A stretch of 64,000 bases of DNA from a bacterium (GCA_019751945.1 JAIEMT010000017.1:62001-126000); one strand, 5' to 3'; counted from the first letter of the stretch, positions 17,191 through 26,448 are shown. Notes: generated by a model from the letters alone, not told the origin. Made by a program: numbers and translations.

Positions 17191-18918
17191 ATGACCCACT
17201 ATCTGGGCTTAGGGAAGACGCTTTTCAATTCATCAGCGTGTCTAGTCAAACCCGGATCAAACGGGGCGCGACCAGAGGTCGAGCTCGTTCTGTCCGAACG
17301 CATCACTCGAAAAAAAGCTTCTGGAATTTGGCCCGAGCAAGCCCTTCGGTTACTGCAAAAAGATTTTTCATCCTCACTTCGTATCGCCGAAAATCGAGAT
17401 GTCTTGAAGCCTTCGCTCAAGGAAGACGCGTTGAATCGTGCAATGCCTTTTTACGACTACCTTCAGCGCGAGGGGCTAGAACGATTCTCACAGAAATTTA
17501 ATTCGGAGTTGGAATATGTCACCCATCATCGCGCGCATGCTTATGCCGCGTTGATGATGTCTCCCTTTCGAAAATCTATTATTTTGGTGATGGATGGAGC
17601 AGGGTCCAATTCCGCTGACTTTTCTCCCGAGGGAGAAGAGATTCAGAAATTTTCTCCGGCCTCGCTGAAGTCTGATCTGGCAGCATTTGAAGAGTACTCC
17701 GTATTTTTACAGGACGAGGGCAGTCTTCAATGTGTTGAAAAGGGCTGGCAGTCTTTTACAAAGAGCAGCCGGGTATCAGGACAAGAGTTTAGTTCCGGCC
17801 TGGGAATGCTTTATGAAAAGTCGGCAGAGTATATTTTTAATTCCAAACGTGCTGCCGGAAAAGTGATGGGACTAGCAGCCTTTGGAAAACCGACCCGAAT
17901 TGAAGATCGGGAAGTTTTTTTGAATCAACTGAATTGGGAACTCTCATTTCAGGGGGATTCGAAAAAATCATGGGAAAGCTCAGGCTACTTCTCAGTTTAT
18001 TCAGATGTTGCTGCGAGTGTTCAGCAGAACTTTGAAGAGACTTATCTTTCCTTAGCTCAGAGACTTCGCGTCAAGTTCCCGAAGTACGAAAATTTGATCG
18101 TGACCGGAGGCTGCGCACTGAATTGCGTGACCAATATGAAATTAGTTCGAGCCGGAATCTTTTCAGAAATCTATTCTCCGCCATTTCCTGGGGATGAGTG
18201 CATTGGACTGGGTTCTGCTTCCTATCTCTATTTCGAGAAAGATAGAAATCCTTTTCAGCCCCTCGAACAAGAGCAACAGGGAGGATATTTTGGCCCTCGA
18301 AGTTCCATTCCTGAGGATCAGGCTGTCGAGAATCTTTTTCGAGAATTCGAAATCGTTAAACCCGGTTCCATTGCACAGTACACGGCTCGAGTCCTTGCCG
18401 ATGGTCATGTGGTTGGCTGGTTTCAGGGGAGAAGTGAGTCGGGCCCTCGCGCTCTTGGAAATCGCAGCATTTTGGCGCGTCCAGATCGACCCGGGTTAAA
18501 GAATTATCTGAATCAGCACATCAAATTTCGGGAAGGCTTTCGACCCTATGGCTGTTCGGCCCTCCATGAAAAAGCTGCTGAATACTTCGATGTTCCCGTG
18601 GGATTTAATAATCCCTACATGTCCTTCTCTCCAAAGACTCGGCCTGAATATTTGGCTCAGCTTGCAGAAGTCACCCATGTGGACGGTACGTCTCGGATGC
18701 AAACGGTGAGAAAGGGGCAGAACCCTCTCTTTCACTCCTTAATCGACGAATTTGGAAAGCAAACTGGCCTCTTTTGTCTATTGAATACGAGTTTAAACGT
18801 GATGGGTGAACCTATCGCGGAAAGTATTTCTGATGTGAAGCGCCTTTTGGAAGAAACCCCGATTTACGGAATTGCGGTTGGAAACTATTTCATTCGCAGG
18901 ACGGTGTCGAATGGCTGA
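17191..18918 (+). CDS. NodU/TobZ-type carbamoyltransferase
   Basis: A 575-residue protein with both family domains. The N-terminal Kae1-like half has the metal site HHRAHAYAAL, ILVMDGAGSN, GKVMGLAAFGKP and IVTGGCALNCVTNMKL. The C-terminal YrdC-like half has GWFQGRSESGPRALGNRSIL, FRPYGCSALHE and LLNTSLNVMGEPI. These enzymes make carbamoyl-AMP from carbamoyl phosphate and transfer the group to a hydroxyl of a sugar or antibiotic. The first gene of a plus-strand run, it overlaps the next glycosyltransferase gene by eight bases. A carbamoylated surface sugar is the likely product. Confidence 0.92.
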   Translation: MTHYLGLGKTLFNSSACLVKPGSNGARPEVELVLSERITRKKASGIWPEQALRLLQKDFSSSLRIAENRDVLKPSLKEDALNRAMPFYDYLQREGLERFSQKFNSELEYVTHHRAHAYAALMMSPFRKSIILVMDGAGSNSADFSPEGEEIQKFSPASLKSDLAAFEEYSVFLQDEGSLQCVEKGWQSFTKSSRVSGQEFSSGLGMLYEKSAEYIFNSKRAAGKVMGLAAFGKPTRIEDREVFLNQLNWELSFQGDSKKSWESSGYFSVYSDVAASVQQNFEETYLSLAQRLRVKFPKYENLIVTGGCALNCVTNMKLVRAGIFSEIYSPPFPGDECIGLGSASYLYFEKDRNPFQPLEQEQQGGYFGPRSSIPEDQAVENLFREFEIVKPGSIAQYTARVLADGHVVGWFQGRSESGPRALGNRSILARPDRPGLKNYLNQHIKFREGFRPYGCSALHEKAAEYFDVPVGFNNPYMSFSPKTRPEYLAQLAEVTHVDGTSRMQTVRKGQNPLFHSLIDEFGKQTGLFCLLNTSLNVMGEPIAESISDVKRLLEETPIYGIAVGNYFIRRTVSNG

Positions 18919-20359
18919 AAACAAAAAGCTCTCCGTAGTCCTCACCTCTAAAGAGAATTTTATTTGGGAAAGCATGCAGGAGATCGTGCCCTTCATCGAG
19001 AAGAACTGGGTCGATTCGCAGAGTGATCGGCATGAGGTGCGTGTGGTCGATGTCGACCAAACTCCTTTCCCCGAGATTCTTTCAACGGTGTTTTGCGCCG
19101 ACAATATTGTTTTAAGCTGCTTTACTTTGAAGCTCGCAAAGATTGCGTTGGTGGCGAGACAGACGTTAGGGGTGGAAGCTCGCTTTTTTATCTATTTACA
19201 TAACCAAGCGACGATTGGATGTTGGCCGCTTCGGGAGTGGGGACCGGGAAACATTCTCCTCAGCCGCGATGTGTTCGTTTCCTCTTGTACCCGAGATGCT
19301 GTCACCTTGGGTTTGAGTGTTGAAAACGCTCGGGTAGAGGTTCTGCCTTTTTCTTTTCTAAATGTTTCCGAGATCGCCTCAGCCAAGAAGCGGCGGAGTA
19401 TTGAACCGCTCCTTTTTTCAATCGGGCGAATTTCTCCTCAGAAGAATATTCATACTCTGATCTACTCTCTCGATTTTTTGAAACGGCGGCATGGGCTTGC
19501 ACCTCGATTAAAAATATTTGGCGGCGAAGATCATCTTGGCAGTCCCAACATGGGTATCGAGAATACTCGATATCTCACCTCCCTCTTGGAGTTGACGAAG
19601 AGTCTGGGCCTTGAGTCTCAAGTAGAATTTCGCGGTCATGTTCTAAGAGAGAAACTGATTGAAGAAGTGTCTCAGACCCCCCATGTTTTTGTTTCGGCGA
19701 GCCTTCATTCCGATGAAAACTTCGGCATGGCCGCGTTTCGGTCGTTGGTATTGGGGAATAAGGCGGTGCTTTCGCGGTGGGGTGGACATGTGGATTTTCA
19801 AGAACACTTTCCAAAGCAGGTCGCCTTAGTCGATGCTCGGGAGTCCACCTCGGGACCCTGGATTGATCCGCGAGAGCTGGCAGAAAAGATGGCGCTTCAG
19901 ATTTCCAGCCTCGGCGTCGCCGAAGCGGAAGAGCTCCCAAGGTACTACCGGCCCAGCTTTATTGCCGAGCAGGTCCAGACCCTGGCTCTCGAAACCGTTT
20001 CAACAGGAGAACCGCTTCGCTATACCGAATTGGCAGATCAAGTTTGGAAAAACTGGAAGAAGTACAAAAAAGACTCTCCTCGTCGCTGCAAGATTTTTAG
20101 TTCTTATTCAGACACCGCTGCGAGCGCGTTTTTTAGAGGCTATGGAATGCGAAGTTCCTCTGAAGCGGAAAAATATTCTAGTTCGCGCGAATCGAAGTAC
20201 GCCCCGTTGCCGTGGATTCAGATTGGAGAGGGACAAATTCGAATTGAGGATCCTCATCGAGGTTTGTTCCAATTTCATTGGTCCCACGAATCGGAGCCCG
20301 GCAAAGTTCCCGAAGATCTCCTGGCCCGACTGGGAGATTTAGGATTCACCCTGAGATGA
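18911..20359 (+). CDS. GT4-like glycosyltransferase
   Basis: A 482-residue protein from ATG 18911, which overlaps the carbamoyltransferase stop by eight bases. The C-terminal Rossmann half has the GT4 pattern: FSIGRISPQKNIHTLIYSLD, LKIFGGEDH, VEFRGHVL and SASLHSDENFGMAAFRSL, where the Glu binds the nucleotide-sugar. A C-terminal extension of about 120 residues contains SYSDTAASAFFRGYG, similar in the next gene (SFADTAAGGKFFGKY). It is probably a cytoplasmic, retaining glycosyltransferase that adds a sugar to a lipid- or protein-linked glycan. Confidence 0.82.
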   Translation: MAENKKLSVVLTSKENFIWESMQEIVPFIEKNWVDSQSDRHEVRVVDVDQTPFPEILSTVFCADNIVLSCFTLKLAKIALVARQTLGVEARFFIYLHNQATIGCWPLREWGPGNILLSRDVFVSSCTRDAVTLGLSVENARVEVLPFSFLNVSEIASAKKRRSIEPLLFSIGRISPQKNIHTLIYSLDFLKRRHGLAPRLKIFGGEDHLGSPNMGIENTRYLTSLLELTKSLGLESQVEFRGHVLREKLIEEVSQTPHVFVSASLHSDENFGMAAFRSLVLGNKAVLSRWGGHVDFQEHFPKQVALVDARESTSGPWIDPRELAEKMALQISSLGVAEAEELPRYYRPSFIAEQVQTLALETVSTGEPLRYTELADQVWKNWKKYKKDSPRRCKIFSSYSDTAASAFFRGYGMRSSSEAEKYSSSRESKYAPLPWIQIGEGQIRIEDPHRGLFQFHWSHESEPGKVPEDLLARLGDLGFTLR

Positions 20360-20362
20360 CCT

Positions 20363-21721
20363 ATGAAAATAGATCCCAAAGAAGTGAAAAAAGACCTCTC
20401 TCACACCAGCATTGATGTATTGAAGGATCGCGCAACGCTATTTTTGCAGAGCAAGGGGTTTGGTAAGAACATTTGGTTTCCGGATCATACCGAGCTCTAT
20501 TCAAAGATTCCTCCCCAAGAAGAGATGGATGTTGTTCTTTTTGGAAATTTCGCGCTTCGTTTTTTCGAAAGTGGAAATTGGCCAACTGGAAGTTATCGGC
20601 TCTGGGTTCTCTCGAAGGCCGCCAAACAAGTCGCTACCGGATTGCTAGGAATTCCTAAGAATCAGATCGGTGTTATTCCTCGTCAAGCGCTCTTTCCTTT
20701 TGCGCAGATGTTCTCGTCCTTTCCCAAAAGGTCGGATCCGACAACATGGGTATACGCGGGTAGAATTTCTGCAACCAAGAATCTCGAAGCTCTTTTAAGA
20801 ACTGCCCATTTTTTACAAACGGATTACGACATGCCTCTTACTTTGGAGCTTTACGGCAGTCCCGACGATCAGGTGCACCCGGATCGGGGTCGTCGCGAGT
20901 ATACAAATCGAACTGTTAGTTTGGCTCAAAGTTTGAAGTGGAGAGTGCAGCCCCGTTTTGTAGAAAAACTTCCGATGAGGGACTGGTTGACCATCGCGGG
21001 TTTTTCTCCAGTATTTTGCTCTTTTTCCACCTTTATTTGTGAAGACTACGGTGTTTCGCTTGCTCAGGCTCAGAGCGAAGGGTGGCCGGCTATTGTTTCA
21101 GATTGGGGCGGTCATAGCGATGCGAGTAATTCATCTCTTTTAAAAATTCATCCTCAGCAGATTGCTCATTCTCATGAGCCCGAGGCTGTTCAAAAGTTGA
21201 AAGCGAAGGCGTTGGCTTTTTATCTCTATCAGAAGCTGGCACAGGTCGAATCGGTAGCCTTGGCAAGCGACGATTCTTTTGAAGTCCCCTCACTCATCAA
21301 CTCACTTGAGATCGACATCCTTCGACGCAAGCTGATTGCCGGAATAGGTCCCCATTCTCAAATGATTCTCAGAGAAGGACTTTCCTCTTTTGCAGATACC
21401 GCCGCGGGCGGAAAGTTTTTTGGAAAATATCGTCTGCTTTTTGGGACTCCCTCTCAGGAAAAAAGCGTTGTTGTTTTGATCAATGACTTGCACGAATCCT
21501 TTGATCAGGAGCTGAATAAAATTTCTAATCGCTGTGAGGAAATTTTGGAGGAATACCAGAAGGCAGGAAAACCGGTGATCTTCGTTTCCGTTCGCGAAGC
21601 CAATTCCCCCGAATGTTTTGATGAAATTCTTAGAGCAGAAAAGGTGATTCTGCCGTTTAAGGCTCCCGAGCTCCAGGCCATTCAGGATTGGTTGAGCGAG
21701 GTTCGTCCAGATGCTTTCTAA
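20363..21721 (+). CDS. GT4-like glycosyltransferase
   Basis: A 452-residue protein starting 3 bases after the previous stop. GT4 features are WVYAGRISATKNLEALLRT, LELYGSPDDQ, FVEKLPMRDW and CSFSTFICEDYGVSLAQAQSEG with a conserved Glu-x7-Glu pattern. The N-terminal half is shorter and diverged. The C-terminus has the DTAA motif shared with its neighbour and a final Asp/Glu-rich helix region (EILEEYQKAGKPVIFVSVREA). It ends overlapping the S26-like peptidase start by 11 bases, so translation is coupled. Confidence 0.78.
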   Translation: MKIDPKEVKKDLSHTSIDVLKDRATLFLQSKGFGKNIWFPDHTELYSKIPPQEEMDVVLFGNFALRFFESGNWPTGSYRLWVLSKAAKQVATGLLGIPKNQIGVIPRQALFPFAQMFSSFPKRSDPTTWVYAGRISATKNLEALLRTAHFLQTDYDMPLTLELYGSPDDQVHPDRGRREYTNRTVSLAQSLKWRVQPRFVEKLPMRDWLTIAGFSPVFCSFSTFICEDYGVSLAQAQSEGWPAIVSDWGGHSDASNSSLLKIHPQQIAHSHEPEAVQKLKAKALAFYLYQKLAQVESVALASDDSFEVPSLINSLEIDILRRKLIAGIGPHSQMILREGLSSFADTAAGGKFFGKYRLLFGTPSQEKSVVVLINDLHESFDQELNKISNRCEEILEEYQKAGKPVIFVSVREANSPECFDEILRAEKVILPFKAPELQAIQDWLSEVRPDAF

Positions 21722-22052
21722 GCCCATTTCCTGTCGGGTCGTATCCGATTCCATGGCCCCGCTGATTGGGGTAGGCGAGATGATTGCCGTAGAACCCCTT
21801 CCGGCTTCAACCGGTCTCAACCGCTTTGATCTCATTGTTTTCGACTATCACGACCAGTGGTTCTGCCATTACGTTTGGGATCAGAATCGGGCCCAAAAAG
21901 ACGGTATTTTGACGACCCGCTCCCTTAAGGATTGTACCGTGGATGATCTCCCAATTGCCCGAGAGAAGGTCCTGGGTAGGGTTCTGGGAAAGAGGCTCTC
22001 CTGGTATTGGCGGCTTAGAATTGTCCTACTCAATTTATTAAATAGATATTAG
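21711..22052 (+). CDS. Small S24/S26-type peptidase-like protein
   Basis: A 113-residue protein starting at ATG 21711. VVSDSMAPLIGVGEMIAVEP has the SxSM catalytic Ser (Ser 14) and the (G)xG(D/E) loop of signal peptidase I-like proteins. FDLIVFDYHDQWFCHYVW and GRVLGKRL match later strands. I do not see a clear catalytic Lys of LepB type, and there is no N-terminal membrane segment; a basic C-terminal hydrophobic stretch (YWRLRIVLLNLLNRY) may anchor it. Such short S24/S26 proteins occur next to modified-peptide biosynthesis genes. It could process an exported or modified precursor in this locus. Confidence 0.7.
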   Translation: MLSKPISCRVVSDSMAPLIGVGEMIAVEPLPASTGLNRFDLIVFDYHDQWFCHYVWDQNRAQKDGILTTRSLKDCTVDDLPIAREKVLGRVLGKRLSWYWRLRIVLLNLLNRY

Positions 22053-22088
22053 ATAAGTATTTAACTTTATAAGATTTTATCCCCATCC

Positions 22089-22117
22089 TTGTGGTGTGCG
22101 TAGAACCATCCTATAAT
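22089..22117 (+). promoter_or_regulatory. Promoter for the prepilin-like gene at 22165
   Basis: TTGTGG (22089-22094) and a perfect TATAAT (22112-22117) are separated by 17 bases. The prepilin-like gene starts 48 bases downstream. Confidence 0.5.
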
Positions 22118-22164
22118 GATATTACGATAAAGAGACAGTTTCTGGGGCCGTAGGTGGGGGGACA

Positions 22165-23001
22165 ATGGGATCAGCTATTTATCCAAATCATAATCTGAAT
22201 CGTTCTGGCTTCAGTATTCTGGAAGCTCTCGTCGCCATGGGGATTGCGTCAGTGGTGACGCTTGGCGTAATGCAGACCCTGGGTAACCTGAGTGATGGTC
22301 AGGTTGCACTGACTCAAACTATGAATGCGTCCGACTTAGTCACTTTGGTTCAGCAAACTCTTGCCGATCGTATTGCTTGTCAAAGAACCTTTCGAGTTGG
22401 TGGAGCTGTTCTTCCGGTACCTACAACACTGGCCAATCGCGTAGAGGTTCCGGATATTCGCGATAGAAATAACAATGTGATTGTCGCTGGAAGCGGTGCC
22501 ACCTACCCTGCAGCTGGTTCCGTGCGTACGGGGCTTCAAAACGTTCGATTCTGGTTTTCTTCAAATACTGGCAACGTCGATAACGTCAGAAAAGCAGCGA
22601 CCCTTCAGATTTTCTTCGAACGTTGGACCCCCAGTTTGGCCGGCACCTCTCCGCAATCTAATAAACAGATTTCTTTGAATGTCACTCCGGTTGCTAACAA
22701 CGTGAGCGATTGCACTTCTGTGGCTCCCGACATTGTCTGCAACACTTTGGGTGGAGCGTTAGATCCTACGACCAATCTCTGCAATGGAATTGATCTCACG
22801 ACGGTGGCGGGCTCCCGTATTCAGGCGAATAATCTCCAAGTCCCGGCTGGGGGTGGATTTTGCAGAGGCGGCGGCGGCTGTGATACTGCTTCTGGTGTAT
22901 TGCGAATGTGTCCTTACGGAGGTTATGCCGCCAATTACCAGTACGTTGTCGGTTTATCTGCCGGGGGAATGCCGGTTTGCGGTAAATCTCCGATGCCTTA
23001 G
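22165..23001 (+). CDS. Type IV prepilin-like protein
   Basis: A 278-residue protein with the prepilin signature GFSILEALVAMGIASVV: basic/neutral leader, Gly before Phe at residue 15/16, and Glu at +5. This is the site used by prepilin peptidase. The C-terminal half is rich in Gly, Cys and Asn (GGFCRGGGGCDTASGVLRMC), probably with disulfides. The protein is far larger than a major pilin (about 15-20 kDa), so it may be a minor pilin or pseudopilin. Promoter elements are seen at 22089-22117. The HprK-like gene follows at 23006, four bases after its stop. Confidence 0.82.
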   Translation: MGSAIYPNHNLNRSGFSILEALVAMGIASVVTLGVMQTLGNLSDGQVALTQTMNASDLVTLVQQTLADRIACQRTFRVGGAVLPVPTTLANRVEVPDIRDRNNNVIVAGSGATYPAAGSVRTGLQNVRFWFSSNTGNVDNVRKAATLQIFFERWTPSLAGTSPQSNKQISLNVTPVANNVSDCTSVAPDIVCNTLGGALDPTTNLCNGIDLTTVAGSRIQANNLQVPAGGGFCRGGGGCDTASGVLRMCPYGGYAANYQYVVGLSAGGMPVCGKSPMP

Positions 23002-23005
23002 TAAG

Positions 23006-24091
23006 ATGAGAAAAATCAAACTGACCATTTCAGGTGTATTTGTAGAAATTCATACCTCAAATTCTGAGCTGGTCGAGAGATTGAATGGAGACTTCTCAGA
23101 GTTCCTTGACTCTATGTCCACGGATGCTGCCGACCTCACAGTCTTTACGCATCTTAAGGATATTCCTGAAGAACTGCTTCAAGCCGCCTCGAAAGGAACT
23201 CTTACCAAGAACGCTCGAGTTCGAGATGTCTCAGGCATTCGTTACAGCGACTACGGCGGAGAGGCGCTTTGTCGTCTCGATTTCAAGAGTGGAAGGGCCG
23301 ACGTTTACAGTCCGTTGGTTCATCGCCTTCAGGAAGTGGTTTATCTTCTAGTTCTGTCCCGAGTTGGAAAAATTCTCGATCTGCGTGGACTTCATCGGCT
23401 TCATGCGATGGGGGTCGAGTTCGACGGCTATTCGGTTCTTTGCACAATGCCGATGGGAGGCGGGAAGACCACTCTTTTTCTTTCTCTTCTTCAAGCTTTT
23501 TCAAAGGCTAAAATTATTTCGGACGATAGCCCGCTGATTAATCGCGCTGGCGAGGTATCGCCTTTCCCTCTTCGGGTGGGGGTGAAAGGCAATGGGAATC
23601 CTCAAGAAGGAGAATTGAAGAATCTGAATTGGCAGAAGGCGTATTCTTTAGATCGAATGCAGTATGGATTGAAGTGGCTCTTTCCAGTTTCAGCATTTCA
23701 AAATCCCGTTGCAAAGAGGCCTTCCGCGAAAATTATTTTAATGACAGGAAAAAAAGATTCTCAGAGCTCGGTAAAAATTCAAAGGTCTTCCTTTTTTAGG
23801 CTTTATAAAGAAGTTTTTGTTTCATTGGTAATTGGAGTGGGGCTCCCCATCATGCGCGAGCATTTTTTAGAGATGACTTGGCGAGACGGGGTAAAACTCG
23901 CTCAGATTTTTTTCTCACGTCTTTGGACCAGCTGGGTACTTACATGGAAATCAGAGAAATATTTTATTACTTTGAGTACGGATCTTTCTCAAAATGCCAA
24001 GGCTGTGGCTGATCTCGCCGCCAGCTTGAAAAGATCTCGAGGCATCCCACTAATGCTCCCAGAAGAAAACCTGCCCCGTACATCCACGTAA
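23006..24091 (+). CDS. HPr kinase-like P-loop protein
   Basis: A 361-residue protein from ATG 23006, four bases after the prepilin stop. The C-terminal half carries a HprK-type P-loop, TMPMGGGKTTLF (residues 148-158), preceded by RLHAMGVE and followed by IISDDSPLI (HprK has a similar Asp-Asp). The N-terminal half has no clear HprK motif. Such HprK-like proteins occur with glycosyltransferase and peptide-modification genes, where some phosphorylate peptide tails. Its 3' end overlaps the convergent GT2 gene by 125 bases. The substrate is unknown. Confidence 0.72.
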   Translation: MRKIKLTISGVFVEIHTSNSELVERLNGDFSEFLDSMSTDAADLTVFTHLKDIPEELLQAASKGTLTKNARVRDVSGIRYSDYGGEALCRLDFKSGRADVYSPLVHRLQEVVYLLVLSRVGKILDLRGLHRLHAMGVEFDGYSVLCTMPMGGGKTTLFLSLLQAFSKAKIISDDSPLINRAGEVSPFPLRVGVKGNGNPQEGELKNLNWQKAYSLDRMQYGLKWLFPVSAFQNPVAKRPSAKIILMTGKKDSQSSVKIQRSSFFRLYKEVFVSLVIGVGLPIMREHFLEMTWRDGVKLAQIFFSRLWTSWVLTWKSEKYFITLSTDLSQNAKAVADLAASLKRSRGIPLMLPEENLPRTST

Positions 24092-25013
24092 TCCAAAGCT
24101 GATAGATCGAAATCAAAGGGGCCAGGTGTAGTTTTTTGTTTCGAATGGAAATAAGGACCGCCATCCCACCGTTCAGAGCCCCATAGAGCACCGCCGGCGA
24201 TAAATAGACGCCAGTGCGAATCTGAGAGAATCCCAGACAATAGATTAAAAACATTGAGGGAATGAAAAAGTCGAGGGACCAAGAACTTGGAATTCGGGTA
24301 AAACTGAGGGCTCGAAAATAGCCGCTCCGTGCTACGGCCTTTGAAAAGGCGTGAATTGAAGTTTTTCTATGGTGAAAGACAAAGAGTTCAGATGAATAAA
24401 GAATCTTTTTTTTTCGGAGCTGAAAGAGAAGAACATTCTCTTCATTTCTAAAAAAGCCTTCTGGAAAGAGATGTCCTTCGATTGAGAAAAGGGATCGTTT
24501 CATCCAAAGATTACAAAGGATGAGATCTTTTTCATTGGCTTCTATGATTTCGGCTCCTTTGCTCCCTCCGTGTCGGGCTCGGGTGCTGGCGGTGGCCAGT
24601 GGAGACTGAAGGGCAATTCCAATTGCAGTTTCAAAACCTCTGGCATTGGGAAAGGTCCTGTCAGGACCTCCAAAGATATCCGGGTTTTTTTCTAAAACTA
24701 TTTGGGCCTTTTCAAAGTAATTCTTAGGAACCTCTACGTCATCATCTAGAAAACAGATCCATTTTCCGCGAACCGTTTTTAGGGCGAGGTTCCTGGCTGC
24801 AGCTGGGGATGTCGGCTCACATTCTAAATAGGGTAAACGAAACTCTGCTAAGACTTGTTTAGTGCTTTCGCAGGGTCCGTTCAAAACAATGTAGATTTCT
24901 TTTTCAAACGAAGCTGGCGCCAGGGCAAGACTCTTCAAGCAATTTACCAACCAGGCGGGTCGATTTCGCGTAACAATGACAATAGAAACCAGAGGAGATG
25001 GAGCAATTGACAT
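23967..25013 (-). CDS. GT2 glycosyltransferase with C-terminal membrane helices
   Basis: A 348-residue protein with the GT2 fold: VSIVIVTRNRPAWLVNCLKS, PAAARNLALKTVRGKWICFLDDDVEV (DDD motif, metal binding). The second half has about three membrane segments (around residues 250-320), as in membrane-bound GT2 enzymes that use lipid carriers. It is antisense inside a plus-strand gene run: its start codon shares the CATG at 25011-25014 with the plus-strand GT-C gene, and its end overlaps the HprK-like gene by 125 bases. No independent promoter space is left between it and the GT-C gene. Confidence 0.85.
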   Translation of the reverse strand: MSIAPSPLVSIVIVTRNRPAWLVNCLKSLALAPASFEKEIYIVLNGPCESTKQVLAEFRLPYLECEPTSPAAARNLALKTVRGKWICFLDDDVEVPKNYFEKAQIVLEKNPDIFGGPDRTFPNARGFETAIGIALQSPLATASTRARHGGSKGAEIIEANEKDLILCNLWMKRSLFSIEGHLFPEGFFRNEENVLLFQLRKKKILYSSELFVFHHRKTSIHAFSKAVARSGYFRALSFTRIPSSWSLDFFIPSMFLIYCLGFSQIRTGVYLSPAVLYGALNGGMAVLISIRNKKLHLAPLISIYQLWITWMYGAGFLLGALVGCLEIFSSWRRDQPQPWHFEKDPYSK

Positions 25014-26448
25014 GCGTCCCAGAAACTATATCTTTAAGTATCAAGTGAAGTCAGTTCAAAATCATTTCCAATCTTTTTTGAAGCGCTATCAAAATGAGAT
25101 TCCCTATTTCCTCTTCGGGCTTCTTGGGGTGATCGTTTTTGGAAAGGTCGTCGGGTTCAAGTACTTCATATTTGACGACGGGAGTCATATCTATCTTTCA
25201 GAGCCGATGCTCAGGCACAAGCCTGCGGACCTGATTTGGTTTTGGAAGAATACAGCAATGCCAGTCATTTTAACGGTGTGGTGGTTCATTGCTCTGCTCT
25301 TCGGAGTTGAGAATCCCATGCCGTTTCACTGCTTCAATCTTTTACTACATCTGGTGAACAGCACCCTGGTCATACTTTTGATTCAGGAGATTTTTCTATT
25401 GCTGTTTAAGTCAGCCAAGACTTCAGAAATCAAATGGGCCTCTTTTTTTGGGGGTGCGGTCTTTTTGCTTCACCCCGTCCAGGCGGAAGTAGCTGCTTGG
25501 AGTTCGTGCGGCAAGGATTTGTTAGCCACTTTCTTTGGGCTACTCTGTTTAAGAGTCTATTTTCAAAGCCGTGCATCGGGGAAGTTGCCCGAGCCGTTTA
25601 CAAAAAAGGCGATTCAATTCTATTTGTTTTTTGCCCTGAGTTTTTTTTCAAAGGTGCCTGCAGCTGCTTTGCTTCCGCTCTGTCTTTGGTTGGACCTCGC
25701 TTTCTTTCGCTTTTCCTGGAAGAAAGTCCTGAAGCTTTATGGCCCTGTATTGATGGTCATTTTATTGGGGTATTTTCAGCTGAGAGCCACTCCTCAAGCT
25801 GAATACCTGAGTTTCGTTCCGACCGGACGTTGGCGGCTCTATGTCATTTTAGATGCGCTTTCATTTTACTTTTCGAAAGTCTTAACACCGATATCGCTCT
25901 ACTTTGACTACGGTCACATGCCGTTTCGAGTCATTCGTGGGGCGCTTTTTTCTCCGGGCATCTATGTGGTGCAATGGGTTTCGGTTGTTCTCATTCTCTC
26001 GGCCATTGTGGGTTCTTGCTTTATTAAAAAGTTTCGGCCGCTTCATCTGGGACTGATTATTTTTCTCGTCATGATTCTCCCTTATACGGGAATCATTCCC
26101 TTTGCCTTTCAGAACGTTTCGACAACGGCCGATCGGTATTTCTATTTCTCGATATTTGGATTCGCGATTTTTTTGGCGGTGGGCTTTCATCTCATTCCTT
26201 TTAAAAAGTGGAAACCTTATGCTGCAGGGACGCTCATTCTGCTGTTCGCGATGAAAACCACCGTTCAGGTGGGATATTGGAAGGACTCAGAAACGATCTT
26301 GAGATACACTATTAAAAACAATCCCGTCAGTTTTGCATCCCACGTGGCATTAGGAAAAATTTTAGTTTCTCAGGGAAAAACGGCTGAAGGCGGACTTCAT
26401 TTTCAAACGGGAAACAATTTGATGGAAGAGGCGCGCCATGGTTTCTAA
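25012..26448 (+). CDS. GT-C type membrane glycosyltransferase, TMTC-like
   Basis: A 478-residue protein started at ATG 25012, the CATG shared with the antisense GT2 gene; an upstream ATG at 24976 is less likely. It has about ten membrane helices. A long periplasmic loop begins after the first helix with IFDDGSHIYLSEPML (Asp-Asp), and LLHPVQAEVAAWSSCGKDLLATF matches the conserved core of TMTC-like O-mannosyltransferases. The C-terminus has a single TPR-like unit (SFASHVALGKILVSQGK). Such proteins transfer sugar from polyprenyl phosphate to protein. It overlaps the next prepilin gene by 11 bases, so pilin glycosylation is a natural guess. Confidence 0.78.
   Translation: MRPRNYIFKYQVKSVQNHFQSFLKRYQNEIPYFLFGLLGVIVFGKVVGFKYFIFDDGSHIYLSEPMLRHKPADLIWFWKNTAMPVILTVWWFIALLFGVENPMPFHCFNLLLHLVNSTLVILLIQEIFLLLFKSAKTSEIKWASFFGGAVFLLHPVQAEVAAWSSCGKDLLATFFGLLCLRVYFQSRASGKLPEPFTKKAIQFYLFFALSFFSKVPAAALLPLCLWLDLAFFRFSWKKVLKLYGPVLMVILLGYFQLRATPQAEYLSFVPTGRWRLYVILDALSFYFSKVLTPISLYFDYGHMPFRVIRGALFSPGIYVVQWVSVVLILSAIVGSCFIKKFRPLHLGLIIFLVMILPYTGIIPFAFQNVSTTADRYFYFSIFGFAIFLAVGFHLIPFKKWKPYAAGTLILLFAMKTTVQVGYWKDSETILRYTIKNNPVSFASHVALGKILVSQGKTAEGGLHFQTGNNLMEEARHGF

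Noticed and set aside
22784..23005. An ATG at 22784 as a start for the HprK-like gene
   Set aside because: The extension lies inside the prepilin-like gene in another frame and is not protein-like; ATG 23006 follows directly after the prepilin stop.
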